From Alphaproteobacteria bacterium (GTDB taxonomy: Bacteria > Pseudomonadota > Alphaproteobacteria > CACIAM-22H2), in the NCBI GenBank assembly GCA_016793165.1, contig JAEULA010000016.1:124001-188000 (forward strand): 64,000 nt of DNA. The letters are read 5' to 3'. A model generated the notes under the pieces. The model made no database searches and was not told where the DNA came from. It saw nothing but the letters and a program-made list of their open reading frames with translations. The stretch's first letter is position 1; every line of letters begins with the position of its first letter. Made by a program: the position numbers and the translations under genes. Of this stretch, positions 1 to 9,792 are shown one piece after another.

Positions 1-537
1 GCGCACGACGATGCGCCACTCGGAGAGGCCGTCGATGCGCGCGGCGTCGATCAGCGACTTCGGCACCGCCTCGAAGCTCGCCTTGAAGATGAAGATGCAG
101 ATGATCGTCGAGAGCAGCGGCAGCGCGATGCCGAGATGGGTGTTGAGCGCACCGAGCCACGACGTGATCAGGTAGGCGGGGATGATCGTCGCCTGGAACG
201 GGATCAGCATGCACGACAGCAGCAGCAGCACCACCCAGCGCCGGGCCGGGAAGTCCTTGGTCAGCGCGTAGCCGGCGGCCGTGTTGAACAGCAGGTTGCC
301 GCAGATCGCCATCGCGGTGACGATCACCGAGTTGAGCAGGTAGCGCGTGAACGGGATCAGGTACCAGACGTCGACGTAATTGAAGAGGTGCGGGTCCTGC
401 GGAAGGATCCGCGGCGGGTAGGCGTAGATGTTCTCGCCGGTGAGCGAGGTCTTCACGACCCAGTAGAACGGGATCAGCATCAGCGTGCAGACCGCGACCA
501 TGGTCGCGTGACGGGGCCAGGTCGGCGCGCGGCGCAT
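1..537 (-). CDS. Carbohydrate ABC transporter permease, MalG/UgpE type (partial, C-terminus outside window)
   Basis: Inner-membrane permease of a CUT1-family sugar or polyol importer, second of two permeases. The 179 residues visible begin at an ATG 4 nt beyond the stop of the other permease, so the two are likely translationally coupled. Hydrophobic segments lie near residues 12-30, 66-92, 101-125 and 136-152. The start of the EAA loop that contacts the ATPase is visible at about 156-176 (DAARIDGLSEW). The gene runs off the window before the last membrane segments. The binding protein and ATPase are at 1627-2877 and 4432-5505. Substrate is unknown; glycerol-3-phosphate, maltose and other sugars are all possible in this family. 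Confidence 0.9.
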   Translation of the reverse strand, partial: MRRAPTWPRHATMVAVCTLMLIPFYWVVKTSLTGENIYAYPPRILPQDPHLFNYVDVWYLIPFTRYLLNSVIVTAMAICGNLLFNTAAGYALTKDFPARRWVVLLLLSCMLIPFQATIIPAYLITSWLGALNTHLGIALPLLSTIICIFIFKASFEAVPKSLIDAARIDGLSEWRIVVR

Positions 538-541
538 CGAC

Positions 542-1459
542 TCAGCGCTCCAAGGCGCCGGCGTTGCCGCCGGACAGGCGGTTCGCGAGCCAGGTCAGCA
601 CGATCAGCAGCAGGAACTGCACGACGGTCAGTGCCGCGGCATAGTCGAAGCGCGTCTGGCCGAAGCCCGACTTGTAGATGTGCGTGATCAGGAGCTCGGT
701 CGCATGGCCGGGACCGCCGTTCGTCATCACGTAGATCAGGTCGAAGCTCGTGAACGAGTTCAGGATGCCGACGACGATGCAAAGGAAGATCGATGGGCGC
801 AGCAGCGGCAGGGTGATGCGGAGGAACCGCGCCACCGGCGGCACGCCGTCGACCCGCGCCGCCTCGTAGAGGTGCTGCGGGATGCTCTGCAGCCCGGTCA
901 GCAGGATGATCATGTAGAAGCCGAGCACCTGCCAGAACTCGGCGACGATGACGCAGGCGAGCGCGAGGTCGAAGCTCTGCAGGAACTTGATCGGCTCGTC
1001 GACGACGCCCGACGACCGCAGCACGTAGTTGATGAAGCCGCCGCGCTCGTCGTAGAGCCAGCGCCAGATGATGCCGACCGCCACCGTCATCAGCGGATAG
1101 GACGTGAAGACGATGGTGCGGTAGACCGCCGCGCCGCGCAGGTCCGAGTTCACCAGCAGCGCGATGCCCAACGCCACGGCGATCGCAATCGGCGAGCAGC
1201 CGATGAAGATCAGCGTGTTGGTCAGCGCCTCCCAGAACACGTCGTCGTCGAGCAGCATCTCCTCGTAGTGCTCGACGCCGATCCATTTCGCCGGCTTCAG
1301 CGGCGACCAGGAATGGAAGGAGAGCCAGAGGTTCCAGCCCAGCGGCAGGATCCGGTAGAGGAAGAAGATCGACAGCGCAGGCAGCAGGAAGGACGCGACG
1401 AGCGCGACCTCGCGCGTGCGCTTGCGGTGGATCCAGGAGGCTGCCGTCGACATCGGCAT
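542..1459 (-). CDS. Carbohydrate ABC transporter permease, MalF/UgpA type
   Basis: First inner-membrane permease of the sugar importer (305 aa, normal for UgpA-like proteins). A long N-terminal membrane segment (about 19-40) is followed by several others, and the EAA loop that docks on the ATPase is clear at about 197-215 (LYEAARVDGVPPVARF). The ATG at 1459 has a GAGGGG Shine-Dalgarno site; a second ATG two codons later could also serve. It lies downstream of the binding protein gene across a 167 bp gap holding a strong hairpin. Together with the neighbouring permease, binding protein and ATPase it makes a complete CUT1 system. Family assignment is firm, substrate is not. Confidence 0.93.
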   Translation of the reverse strand: MPMSTAASWIHRKRTREVALVASFLLPALSIFFLYRILPLGWNLWLSFHSWSPLKPAKWIGVEHYEEMLLDDDVFWEALTNTLIFIGCSPIAIAVALGIALLVNSDLRGAAVYRTIVFTSYPLMTVAVGIIWRWLYDERGGFINYVLRSSGVVDEPIKFLQSFDLALACVIVAEFWQVLGFYMIILLTGLQSIPQHLYEAARVDGVPPVARFLRITLPLLRPSIFLCIVVGILNSFTSFDLIYVMTNGGPGHATELLITHIYKSGFGQTRFDYAAALTVVQFLLLIVLTWLANRLSGGNAGALER

Positions 1460-1584
1460 CGATCATCCCCTCGCGTCGCGCGACGCGCGGTCGGAGGTGA
1501 GGCCGCGCGACGCGAGGACGGCGAGGCCAGGCGCAGCGTCGGAAACCACCATCGACCTCCCCGTCGCGCGCCTCGCGCGCGCCG

Positions 1585-1617
1585 CCCCTCCTGTCCGGGC
1601 TTTCCGGACAGGAGGGG
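1585..1617. terminator. Intercistronic hairpin between binding protein and permease genes
   Basis: A perfect 14 bp stem (CCCCTCCTGTCCGG and its complement) closes a 5 nt loop. It has no T-run, so it is more likely an mRNA-stabilising or attenuating structure than a strong terminator. Such hairpins after binding-protein genes are known to let the binding protein be made in excess over the permeases. A similar CCCCTCC...GGAGGGG hairpin sits at the same place in the Dpp-type operon (17936-17972). Confidence 0.7.
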
Positions 1618-1626
1618 ATGCCCGGT

Positions 1627-2877
1627 TCACGTCCGGCGCAGCTCGCGCGCCACGCGGCGCTCGGCGTCGGCGAGCGCGGTCTTGGCGTCCTTGCGGCCGA
1701 GCACCGCATTCTGGAACTCCGGCCAGAACGCGTCCTTGACCCGGCTGTCGTTCCCGAGGCGCCAGTTGCCGCACATCTTGTCCGTGTGCTCGAACTGCGT
1801 CTTGAGCACCGAGAAGGCCAGCGGATCCTCCTTCTGCAGGCGATCGAGCTGCGAATTGTCGACCGCCTTGTTGCCGGTCAGCACGCTGGCGGTGCGCGAG
1901 AACTTGTCGGCCACGTCGTTGTCGGTCAGGTACTTCACGAAATCCCAGGCGAGTTCCGGATTGCGCGAGCCCTTGGAGATGCCGAGGCCGTGCGAGTTCG
2001 GCGTCGCCCAGTTGCCCGGGACATGCGCGGCGCCGAGCGTGTCGGCGTTGATCCACGGGCCCTTGCCCTTGATCCAGAAATACGCCGGCGCGTGGGCATG
2101 CAGCATGCCGACATTGCCCGTCGCGAAGGCCTCGTTCGGCTCCACCCAGCGGCCGGTCCAGGAGATCGGGTTGATGGCGCCCGACTTCGTCGCCGCCGCC
2201 AGCTCCGTCAGCACGTCGGCGGCCTTCGGCGTGTTGAAGGTCGCGGTCTTGAGATCGGGCGACAGCAGGTCGATCCCGTTCATCATCATCAGCGGCCAGT
2301 AGAGCCAGTCGAAGTTGAGGGTCAGCAGCCCCGTCTTCTCGCCGCTGCGGATCTTGTTCGCGGCTGAAAGGACGTCGTTGAAGCTCGTCGGCGGACGGTC
2401 GAGTCCGACCTCCTTGAACCGCGTCTTGTTCCAGAACAGCAGCGTCTTCGAGACGTAATAGGGCACCATGTAGTTCTTGCCCTCGAACACCCAGTTCGAG
2501 AGGTAGTCGGCGTCGTAGCGCGACTTGACCGCGCCTTCCTTGCCGAGCAGCGGGGTAAGGTCGAGCAGCGCCCCCTGCCCCGCGTATTCGAGGCCGAGCG
2601 CGCCCTGGATGTCGATCACGTCCGGCGGCGTGCTGGCGGCGAGCTGGGTCTGGTAGAAGGCCGGCAGCTCGGGCCCCTTCTTGTCGATCCACTCGATCTC
2701 GACGCCGGGGCGCGTGGCCGTGAAGCCCTGGATCCACGACTTGATGTGGGATTCCAGGTGCACGAGGTTCCAGGTCAGGAACGCGATCTTCCTGGGCGCC
2801 TGGGCGATCGCCGGCGCGCCGAAGGCGGCCGCGGCCGATGCCGCCGCCGCGGATGTCAGGACTTGTCTGCGCTTCAT
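1627..2877 (-). CDS. Extracellular sugar-binding protein (UgpB/MalE family)
   Basis: Periplasmic receptor of the CUT1 sugar importer, 416 aa. The chosen ATG at 2877 follows a GGGAGGAG ribosome site and gives a signal peptide with KRR and an Ala-rich core ending at AIAQA (about residue 22), possibly Tat-like. The mature part starts with the family's typical strand (KIAFLTWN) and contains the bacterial solute-binding family 1 pattern, including PPDVIDIQ near residue 95 and a run of aromatic residues in the middle. It is first in the minus-strand transporter unit before the two permeases. An upstream extension of the frame exists but lacks a signal peptide and a Shine-Dalgarno site. The ligand cannot be deduced. 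Confidence 0.92.
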   Translation of the reverse strand: MKRRQVLTSAAAASAAAAFGAPAIAQAPRKIAFLTWNLVHLESHIKSWIQGFTATRPGVEIEWIDKKGPELPAFYQTQLAASTPPDVIDIQGALGLEYAGQGALLDLTPLLGKEGAVKSRYDADYLSNWVFEGKNYMVPYYVSKTLLFWNKTRFKEVGLDRPPTSFNDVLSAANKIRSGEKTGLLTLNFDWLYWPLMMMNGIDLLSPDLKTATFNTPKAADVLTELAAATKSGAINPISWTGRWVEPNEAFATGNVGMLHAHAPAYFWIKGKGPWINADTLGAAHVPGNWATPNSHGLGISKGSRNPELAWDFVKYLTDNDVADKFSRTASVLTGNKAVDNSQLDRLQKEDPLAFSVLKTQFEHTDKMCGNWRLGNDSRVKDAFWPEFQNAVLGRKDAKTALADAERRVARELRRT

Positions 2878-3116
2878 CGTCTCCTCCCGGGTTGATCGCC
2901 GGGGCCCGTCGACGGCCACGCGACGTCTCGCGCGATCATGCGACGCGATGTCGTCGGCTGTCGATAGCGGCACCGCTAGGTTGCGATGACGATCGCGGCG
3001 CTCGCGCAAGGCCGCTCCGCGCGACCCGCGGTCAGCCGTGCTCCCTCCGGATCCTCGTTGCTCGCCCGCCCCCGGGAAGCCATGGTGGCCGAACCAGTGA
3101 TCCGCAGGGGGACCCC

Positions 3117-4418
3117 ATGAAGCCCATGCACGTCGCGGCCACCCTTCTCGCATTCGTACCGCCGATGCTCGCCCAGGCGGCCCCGACCCTCGTGGACGAT
3201 TTCTATACCCCCGATGCCGCCGTGTTCACGGTTGCCGCACCGGGCTTCCTCGCCAACGACTTTTCAGCGGTCGGGGGACTCGTCGCGACATTGATCATTC
3301 CGGGAGGGTTGCAAGGCACAGTGGTCGCGTTCCCCAACGGTAGCTTCACGTTCACGCCCACCTCCGGCCTCGCAAGCGATACGAGCTTCCAATACCGCGC
3401 GACCGACAATTCGGGCGGCACGAGCACCGCGACTGTGACGTTCAATATGACGTCGACGCTGCCGGTCGCGAGGCCCGACAGCTTCACGCTGACGACGCCG
3501 GTGCTCAATGTGCCCGCGGCAACCGGATTCCTCGTCAACGACACCGGCGGCATTGGCGCACTGACAGCCACGCTGATCACGGACGCCGCGGATCACGGAA
3601 CGCTCGTCGCGTTTCCAGATGGCCGCTTCACCTATACGCCGAACTCCGGCTTCGCAGGAATCGACGCCTTCACGTACAGGATGAGAGACGCGCTCGGTCG
3701 CACCGGCGAAGCGACCGTCACGATCGACGCAAGCACCAACCTCCCCGTCGCGAATCCTGACAACTACACGCTGACGACGCCGGTGCTCAATGTGCCGGCG
3801 GCAACCGGATTCCTCGTCAACGACACCGGCGGCATCGGCGCACTGACAGCCACGCTGATCACGGACGCCGCGGATCACGGAACGCTCGTCGCATTCCCGG
3901 ATGGGCACTTCACTTATACGCCGAACTCCGGCTTCGCAGGAATCGACGCGTTCACGTACAGGATGATGGACGCTGTCGGCCGCACCAGCGAGGCGATCGT
4001 CACGATCGATGCCAGTACCGACCTCCCGGTCGCCGTCAGCGACGTGTACGACGTGATGCCCGACCTGGTGTTCAATGTCGCACTTCCCGGGTTCCTCGCG
4101 AACGACACCGGCGGTATCGGCGCGCTGAAGGCAACCCTGATTTCCGACGCTGTCGACCATGGATCGCTGTTGGCGTTCCCCGACGGCCATTTCACCTATA
4201 CGCCAAATCTCGGGTTCATCGGCGTCGACTCGTTCAAGTATCGGATGGCCGACGAGGTCGGGCGCACCGCCGAGGCGATCGTGCGGCTGCTCGTGGGCGT
4301 CGAGGATCCGGATCCGCCGACCCCGGTGACGCCGGCGCCGGAGCCGGGCACGCTCGCGCTGTTGCTCGCCGGCGCCTCCGCTGCGATCGGATCGGCCCGT
4401 CGGCGCGACGCGCGCTGA
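3117..4418 (+). CDS. Secreted repeat protein with cadherin/Ig-like tandem domains and PEP-CTERM tail
   Basis: 433 aa with a signal peptide (about 1-22) and four domains of about 94 residues starting near residues 23, 117, 211 and 305. Each contains GFLxNDTGGIGALxATLI, a GTLVAFPDGxFTYTPN strand pair and a FxYRMxD strand, typical of bacterial Ig/cadherin-like adhesion repeats (Big_9/VCBS-like). The C-terminus (about 408-433) has PEP, a hydrophobic helix and RRR, the PEP-CTERM signal recognised by exosortase/archaeosortase-type enzymes. No exosortase is in the window. Repeats 2 and 3 are nearly identical in DNA. The gene sits on the opposite strand between parts of the sugar-transport locus, tail to tail with its ATPase. 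Its role is presumably in cell surface, matrix or adhesion (inference). Confidence 0.85.
   Translation: MKPMHVAATLLAFVPPMLAQAAPTLVDDFYTPDAAVFTVAAPGFLANDFSAVGGLVATLIIPGGLQGTVVAFPNGSFTFTPTSGLASDTSFQYRATDNSGGTSTATVTFNMTSTLPVARPDSFTLTTPVLNVPAATGFLVNDTGGIGALTATLITDAADHGTLVAFPDGRFTYTPNSGFAGIDAFTYRMRDALGRTGEATVTIDASTNLPVANPDNYTLTTPVLNVPAATGFLVNDTGGIGALTATLITDAADHGTLVAFPDGHFTYTPNSGFAGIDAFTYRMMDAVGRTSEAIVTIDASTDLPVAVSDVYDVMPDLVFNVALPGFLANDTGGIGALKATLISDAVDHGSLLAFPDGHFTYTPNLGFIGVDSFKYRMADEVGRTAEAIVRLLVGVEDPDPPTPVTPAPEPGTLALLLAGASAAIGSARRRDAR
3489..4052 (+). repeat. Two direct 282 bp repeats encoding domains 2 and 3 of the PEP-CTERM protein
   Basis: Unit 3489-3770 and unit 3771-4052 are in phase (94 codons). 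The first 120 or so bases of the two differ at only a few positions (for example at 3515 and 3554), while the later half is more diverged. A third, weaker copy follows. This indicates recent tandem duplication or gene conversion within the coding region. Confidence 0.85.
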
Positions 4419-4431
4419 CGGCGCCGCGCCG

Positions 4432-5505
<1,074 letters not shown>

Positions 5506-5512
5506 CCGCCCC

Positions 5513-6346
5513 TCACCCCGCCGCCTTGGCGAGAACGCGCGCCCTGCGCAGATCCATCGCGCGCGCATGGGCGGCGATCGTCGCGGGATCGTCGGCCGCC
5601 GCCGGCGGCCGCTCGAGCTCGAAATGGCCATGGCGGTCGACGCCGCGCGCGAGGAGCGCGCTCGCGGCCCCCTCGCGCACCCGCATCGACGGCTCGAAAT
5701 AGCGCACGACGTAGCCGATCCTGCGCCGGTCCGAGGCGTTCGCGTCGGAGGCATGCATCAGGTCGAGCGCGTGCAGCGACATCTGCCCGGCCTTCAGCGC
5801 GACGCTCACGGCCCGGCCCTCGTCGACGCCTTCGATCGTCTCGCCGAGCGAGACCAGGTTGTCGGGGTTGGCGATGAACCGGTGCGTGACGAGACCGTCG
5901 TGATGGCTGCCCGGGATGAACTTCATCGAGGCGTTGCCGGGATCGACGTCGGTGATCGCGATCCAGGCGCTGACCAGCTCGCCGCCTTCCACGCCGTAGG
6001 TGATGGAGTCCTGGTGCCAGGAGACGAAGGCCGCGTCGCGCGCGTCCTTGATGAAGAAGGCCGAGGCCCAGACCATGATGTCCGGACCGATCACCGCCTC
6101 GACCGCGTCGAGGATCCGGGGATGGCGCACGATCCGGTCGAGCTCGGGATGGAGAAGATGCGGCTTGAAGCGCAGCAGCTCGCGCCGCTCGCGCGCCGGC
6201 ACGCCCGCATGACGGCACTCGAAGTCAGCGAGCCAGTCGCGCGCCGCCGCGACCTCGGCGGCATCGAGCGCGTCCACGGGAAAGAGGTACCCGTCCGCCC
6301 GGTAGCGGGCGGCGTCCGCAGCCGACACCTCGCGATGCTTAGCCAT
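5513..6346 (-). CDS. Phytanoyl-CoA dioxygenase (PhyH) family protein
   Basis: Probable Fe(II)/2-oxoglutarate-dependent oxygenase, 277 aa. The iron-binding triad is recognisable as H111-x-D113 (SWHQDS) and a distal His in DLMHAS (about 198), followed by an Arg in DRRRIGYV (about 208-210) that would bind 2-oxoglutarate. The start at 6346 has a purine-rich GGGGGAAA upstream. It is packed between an SDR and the sugar-transport ATPase on the same strand, so it may hydroxylate the imported compound or a metabolite of it. Many bacterial PhyH proteins do not act on phytanoyl-CoA, and the substrate here is unknown. Confidence 0.87.
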   Translation of the reverse strand: MAKHREVSAADAARYRADGYLFPVDALDAAEVAAARDWLADFECRHAGVPARERRELLRFKPHLLHPELDRIVRHPRILDAVEAVIGPDIMVWASAFFIKDARDAAFVSWHQDSITYGVEGGELVSAWIAITDVDPGNASMKFIPGSHHDGLVTHRFIANPDNLVSLGETIEGVDEGRAVSVALKAGQMSLHALDLMHASDANASDRRRIGYVVRYFEPSMRVREGAASALLARGVDRHGHFELERPPAAADDPATIAAHARAMDLRRARVLAKAAG

Positions 6347-6434
6347 CGCCGTTTCCCCCGCGAGGCGGCCGCACCGGTCCGCTCCCGTCCCCTGCACTTA
6401 CACGATGCGTCCGGGCAAGTCGACGGCGCGGCGC

Positions 6435-7118
6435 TCACCAGGCGAGCGGCGCGCCGTCGTAGTTGTAGAACTGCCCGGTGTCGTGGGCGCCGAGCCGACC
6501 GATGATGCGGCGCATCCCTGCGACCGAATCCTCGACCGCGACCGGCGCATCGGGCTCGGCCGTGCGTGCCCAACCGGGATGCAGCGCCACCACCCGGACT
6601 CCGCGCCCCGCGAGGTCGAGGGCGAGGCTGCGCACGATCGCGTTCAGCCCCGCCTTGGACGCGCGATAGCCGTAGTGCCCGCCCGTCAGGTTCAGGCTGA
6701 TCGCGCCCATGCGGCTCGAGACGATCGCGATGCGCCGCAGCTTGCTGGCGGCGACGTTGCCCGCGAAGGTCTCGCAGAGCTTCATCGGCCCGACGGTGTT
6801 CACCTCGTACATCTGCCGGAAGTAGTCGTAGTCGATCTCCCCGAGCCGCCGGATGTCGAGGCCGATGCCGGCATTGCTCAGCAGCACGTCGATCGGCCGG
6901 TCGCCGAGATGCGCCTTGAGCGCCTCGATCTGGTGGAAGCGCGTGACGTCGAGCTGGGCGTGCGACATCAGCCTGCCGCCCTCGTCGTCGCCGATGCGGT
7001 TGGCATGGTCGAGATAGGTCGCGATCACGTGCCAACCGTCGCGGGCGTATTGCATCGCGAACTCGCGGCCCAGCCCGGTGTCGCAGCCGGTTATCAGCAC
7101 GGTGAAGTCCTCGGCCAT
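6435..7118 (-). CDS. SDR family NAD(P)-dependent oxidoreductase
   Basis: Short-chain dehydrogenase of 227 aa. The N-terminal nucleotide-binding motif is TGCDTGLG, the structural motif is SNAGIG, and the catalytic Ser-Tyr-Lys is visible as VSSRMG followed by YRASK. The chosen ATG (7118) has AAGG 9 nt upstream and encodes MAEDFTVLITG; an ATG five codons earlier (7133) lacks a ribosome site. It is the first gene of a minus-strand run with the PhyH protein and the ABC ATPase, and divergent from a Gfo/Idh/MocA oxidoreductase. This suggests oxidation of a sugar- or polyol-like compound (inference). Confidence 0.88.
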   Translation of the reverse strand: MAEDFTVLITGCDTGLGREFAMQYARDGWHVIATYLDHANRIGDDEGGRLMSHAQLDVTRFHQIEALKAHLGDRPIDVLLSNAGIGLDIRRLGEIDYDYFRQMYEVNTVGPMKLCETFAGNVAASKLRRIAIVSSRMGAISLNLTGGHYGYRASKAGLNAIVRSLALDLAGRGVRVVALHPGWARTAEPDAPVAVEDSVAGMRRIIGRLGAHDTGQFYNYDGAPLAW

Positions 7119-7198
7119 GATGCGTACCTTCATTCGCGGGTTGCGGCACGCGCCGGCGCAGCGCCGCCCCGCGTTGCGTGCGGGCGGGCATGCGGCCC

Positions 7199-7255
7199 CG
7201 ACGTCGACGAGAGCCTAGCGACGCCGGACCCGGACACGCCACACTCTCGACGTCG
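7199..7255. promoter_or_regulatory. Inverted repeat in the SDR / Gfo-Idh-MocA divergent region
   Basis: CGACGTCGACGAGAG (7199-7213) and CTCTCGACGTCG (7244-7255) are reverse complements apart from a 3 nt insertion. They lie in the 159 bp between two divergently transcribed genes, so they could be a regulator-binding dyad. No clear -10/-35 pair was found and the GC bias makes chance similarity possible. Confidence 0.3.
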
Positions 7256-7277
7256 CAGGCCCTGACGGAGGAACACG

Positions 7278-8300
7278 ATGCGCATCGGACTGGCCGGGTA
7301 CGGCGCTTGGGGGCGGATGCATGCCGGCGCGATGCGCCGCATCCCGGAGATCACCCTCGGCGCCATCCTCTGCAACGGCGACGAGTCCGCGCGGGCCGCG
7401 GCGGCGGACCATCCCGGCGTCCCGATCCACCGCTCCCTCGACGCCCTGCTGCACGACCCCGCGATCGACCTCGTCGACATCGTCGCGCCGAACCACCTGC
7501 ACGCGGCGATGACTCTCGCCGCGATCGACGCGGGCAAGCACGTGCTCGTCGAGAAGCCGATGGCGACGACGCTCGACGACGCGGACCGCGTGGTCGCGGC
7601 GGCGGAGCGCTCGGGACTCTATGTCGCCGTCGGCCTCGAACTCCACGTCTCCAGGCAATGGGCGAAGGTCCGGGACCTGATCGCGGACGGCGCGATCGGC
7701 ACCGTGCGCTACGCCAACCTCACGCTGTTCCGGCGCCCCTTCCGCCCGGGATCGGGCAACTGGCGCCGGACCAGCGACCAGGTCGGCTCCTGGATCCTGG
7801 AGGAGCCGATCCACTACGTCGACCTGCTGCTGTGGTACTTCCGCGAGCGCGGCCTGCCGGTCGAGATCGCCGCCGATGCCGTGCCGTCGCCGCTGGGGCG
7901 AGGCATGCACGACGCCTTCACCTGCCGCCTGCGCTTCGCCGACGGCGCCTATGCCGTCTTCTCGCAATGCGTCGCGGGATTCGAGCACACGCTCGCCCTC
8001 GAGATCGCCGGCGACCGGGGCGCGCTGCGGACCTGGTGGGCCGGGGCGATGGACCGCACCACGACGCCGAGCTTCGAGCTCAAGCTGCACCGCGCCGGCG
8101 CCGCGGAGGCGGAGACGATCGCGATCGAGAGCTCCGGCGAGGTGTTCGAGCTCGAGGAGCAGCTCCGCCGCCTCGTCGCCGACGTGCCGGCGCGCCGGCC
8201 GCTCGTCTCGCCGCGCGCCGCGCTGCCGAGCCTGCGCATCTGCCTCGAGGCCGAGCGCGCGCTGGCGGAACGGCGCGCGATCCCGCTCGCCTGGAGCTGA
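7278..8300 (+). CDS. Gfo/Idh/MocA family oxidoreductase
   Basis: NAD(P)-dependent sugar or inositol-type dehydrogenase, 340 aa. The N-terminal Rossmann motif is GYGAWG (residues 7-12), and the conserved EKPMATT segment, with the lysine typical of the family, is near residue 95. The C-terminal half is the alpha/beta dimerisation domain that carries substrate contacts. The ATG has a strong GGAGGA site. It diverges from the SDR of the sugar-import cluster and is followed 85 bp later by an M20 peptidase. Together with the ABC sugar importer this implies oxidation of a sugar, polyol or sugar acid, but the exact substrate is not predictable. Confidence 0.9.
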   Translation: MRIGLAGYGAWGRMHAGAMRRIPEITLGAILCNGDESARAAAADHPGVPIHRSLDALLHDPAIDLVDIVAPNHLHAAMTLAAIDAGKHVLVEKPMATTLDDADRVVAAAERSGLYVAVGLELHVSRQWAKVRDLIADGAIGTVRYANLTLFRRPFRPGSGNWRRTSDQVGSWILEEPIHYVDLLLWYFRERGLPVEIAADAVPSPLGRGMHDAFTCRLRFADGAYAVFSQCVAGFEHTLALEIAGDRGALRTWWAGAMDRTTTPSFELKLHRAGAAEAETIAIESSGEVFELEEQLRRLVADVPARRPLVSPRAALPSLRICLEAERALAERRAIPLAWS

Positions 8301-8385
8301 GCGTCTCTCCTATTCTGCCCGCGATCCCGCCCCAGGAAGCCGGCCCGCCGCGCGCCGGCCCGCCATCCCGACGCCCGGAGGTTGC

Positions 8386-9777
8386 ATGTCTCGCGAAGCC
8401 GCCATCGCCCGCGCCACCCGCTACTACGACGACGGCTCGTTCATCGCCGATCTCGCGCGCCGCGTGGCGATCAAGACCGAGAGCCAGATACCGGCCTCGC
8501 ATCCGTTCTTGCGGACCTACCTGACCGACGAGATCGGGCCGTGCCTCGCCCGGCTCGGCTACGACAACAAGGTGATCGACAACCCCGTCAAGGGCGGCGG
8601 GCCGTTCCTGGTCGCGACGCGGACCGAGGACGCGAAGCTGCCGACGGTGCTGACCTACGGCCACGGCGACGTCATCCGCGGCCTCGAGCCGCAATGGACC
8701 AAGGGCGAAGGCCCGTGGGTGCTCAAGAAGGACGGCAACCGCTATTACGGCCGCGGCACCGCCGACAACAAGTCGCAGCACTCGATCAACATGACCGCGA
8801 TCGAGATGGTGCTGAAGGAGCGCGGCAAGCTGGGCTTCAACTCGATCTTCATGATCGACACCAGCGAGGAGATCGGCTCGCCCGGCCTCCACGAGTTCGC
8901 GGCGCAGTACAAGAACCTGCTGAAGTCCGATCTCCTGATCGGTTCGGACGGCCCGCGCCTCGCGCCCGACCGGCCGACGATCTTCATGGGCACGCGCGGC
9001 GCCTTGAACTTCGACCTCACCGTCGACCTGCGCGAGGGCGGGCACCACTCCGGCAACTGGGGCGGCCTGCTCGCCAATCCTGCGGTGCTGTTGAGCCACG
9101 CCATCGCCAGCATCATCGACCGCGACGGCCACGTTCTCGCGCGCGAGATCCTGCCGCAGGCGATCCCCAACTCCGTGCGCCACGCGCTCGCCGACCTCGT
9201 TGTCGATCCCGGCCCCGACGGCCCGACGATCGACGAGTGGTGGGGCGAACGCGGCTTCACCCAGGCCGAGAAGGTCTTCGGCTGGAACACCTTCGAGGTG
9301 CTGGCGATGGTGACCGGCAATCCCGACCGCCCGGTCAATGCCGTCCCCCCGCGCGCCAAGGCGCATTGCCAGATCCGTTTCACCATCGACAAGGACCCGA
9401 ACACCTTCCTGCCCGCGCTGCGCAAGCATCTCCAGGCGAAGGGCTTCGGCATGGTCAAGGTCAGCGAGCCGAGCCACACGGTGATGAACGCCACGCGCCT
9501 CGACCCCGACCATCCCTACGTCCAGTGGGCGGTCGCCTCGGTGGCGAAGACGATGGGCGCCAGGCCGGCCGTCGTCCCCAATCTCGGCGGCTCGCTGCCC
9601 AACGACGTCTTCACAGACATCATCGGCGTGCCGACGCTGTGGTTCCCGCACTCCTACGCCAGCTGCTCCCAGCATGCCCCTGACGAGCACGTTCTCGAGC
9701 ACATCATGCGCGAGGGCCTGCAGATGATGACCGGCGTGTTCTGGGACATGGGCGAGAATCCGCCGACACGGGCATGA
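8386..9777 (+). CDS. M20 family metallopeptidase / amidohydrolase
   Basis: Zinc-dependent exopeptidase or amidohydrolase, 463 aa. Metal and catalytic residues are visible in order: H93-x-D95 (YGHGD), D127 (GRGTADNKS), E161-E162 (TSEEIG) and a late His in WFPHS. The inserted dimerisation domain lies between about 200 and 350. The start at 8386 is preceded by CGGAGG; the long upstream open frame is a shadow of the preceding gene. M20 members include peptidases, acylases and carbamoylases, so the substrate is open. It may form an operon with the Gfo/Idh/MocA gene upstream. Confidence 0.9.
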   Translation: MSREAAIARATRYYDDGSFIADLARRVAIKTESQIPASHPFLRTYLTDEIGPCLARLGYDNKVIDNPVKGGGPFLVATRTEDAKLPTVLTYGHGDVIRGLEPQWTKGEGPWVLKKDGNRYYGRGTADNKSQHSINMTAIEMVLKERGKLGFNSIFMIDTSEEIGSPGLHEFAAQYKNLLKSDLLIGSDGPRLAPDRPTIFMGTRGALNFDLTVDLREGGHHSGNWGGLLANPAVLLSHAIASIIDRDGHVLAREILPQAIPNSVRHALADLVVDPGPDGPTIDEWWGERGFTQAEKVFGWNTFEVLAMVTGNPDRPVNAVPPRAKAHCQIRFTIDKDPNTFLPALRKHLQAKGFGMVKVSEPSHTVMNATRLDPDHPYVQWAVASVAKTMGARPAVVPNLGGSLPNDVFTDIIGVPTLWFPHSYASCSQHAPDEHVLEHIMREGLQMMTGVFWDMGENPPTRA

Positions 9778-9792
9778 GGCGCGCTGTCGTCG

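Noticed and set aside
480..1709. Long overlapping frame on the same strand as the MalF-type permease
   Set aside because: It is an out-of-frame shadow of the permease with low-complexity Arg/Ala sequence.
3489..4052. Tandem repeats as a CRISPR or satellite array
   Set aside because: The 282 bp units are in frame and encode protein domains with no spacer structure.
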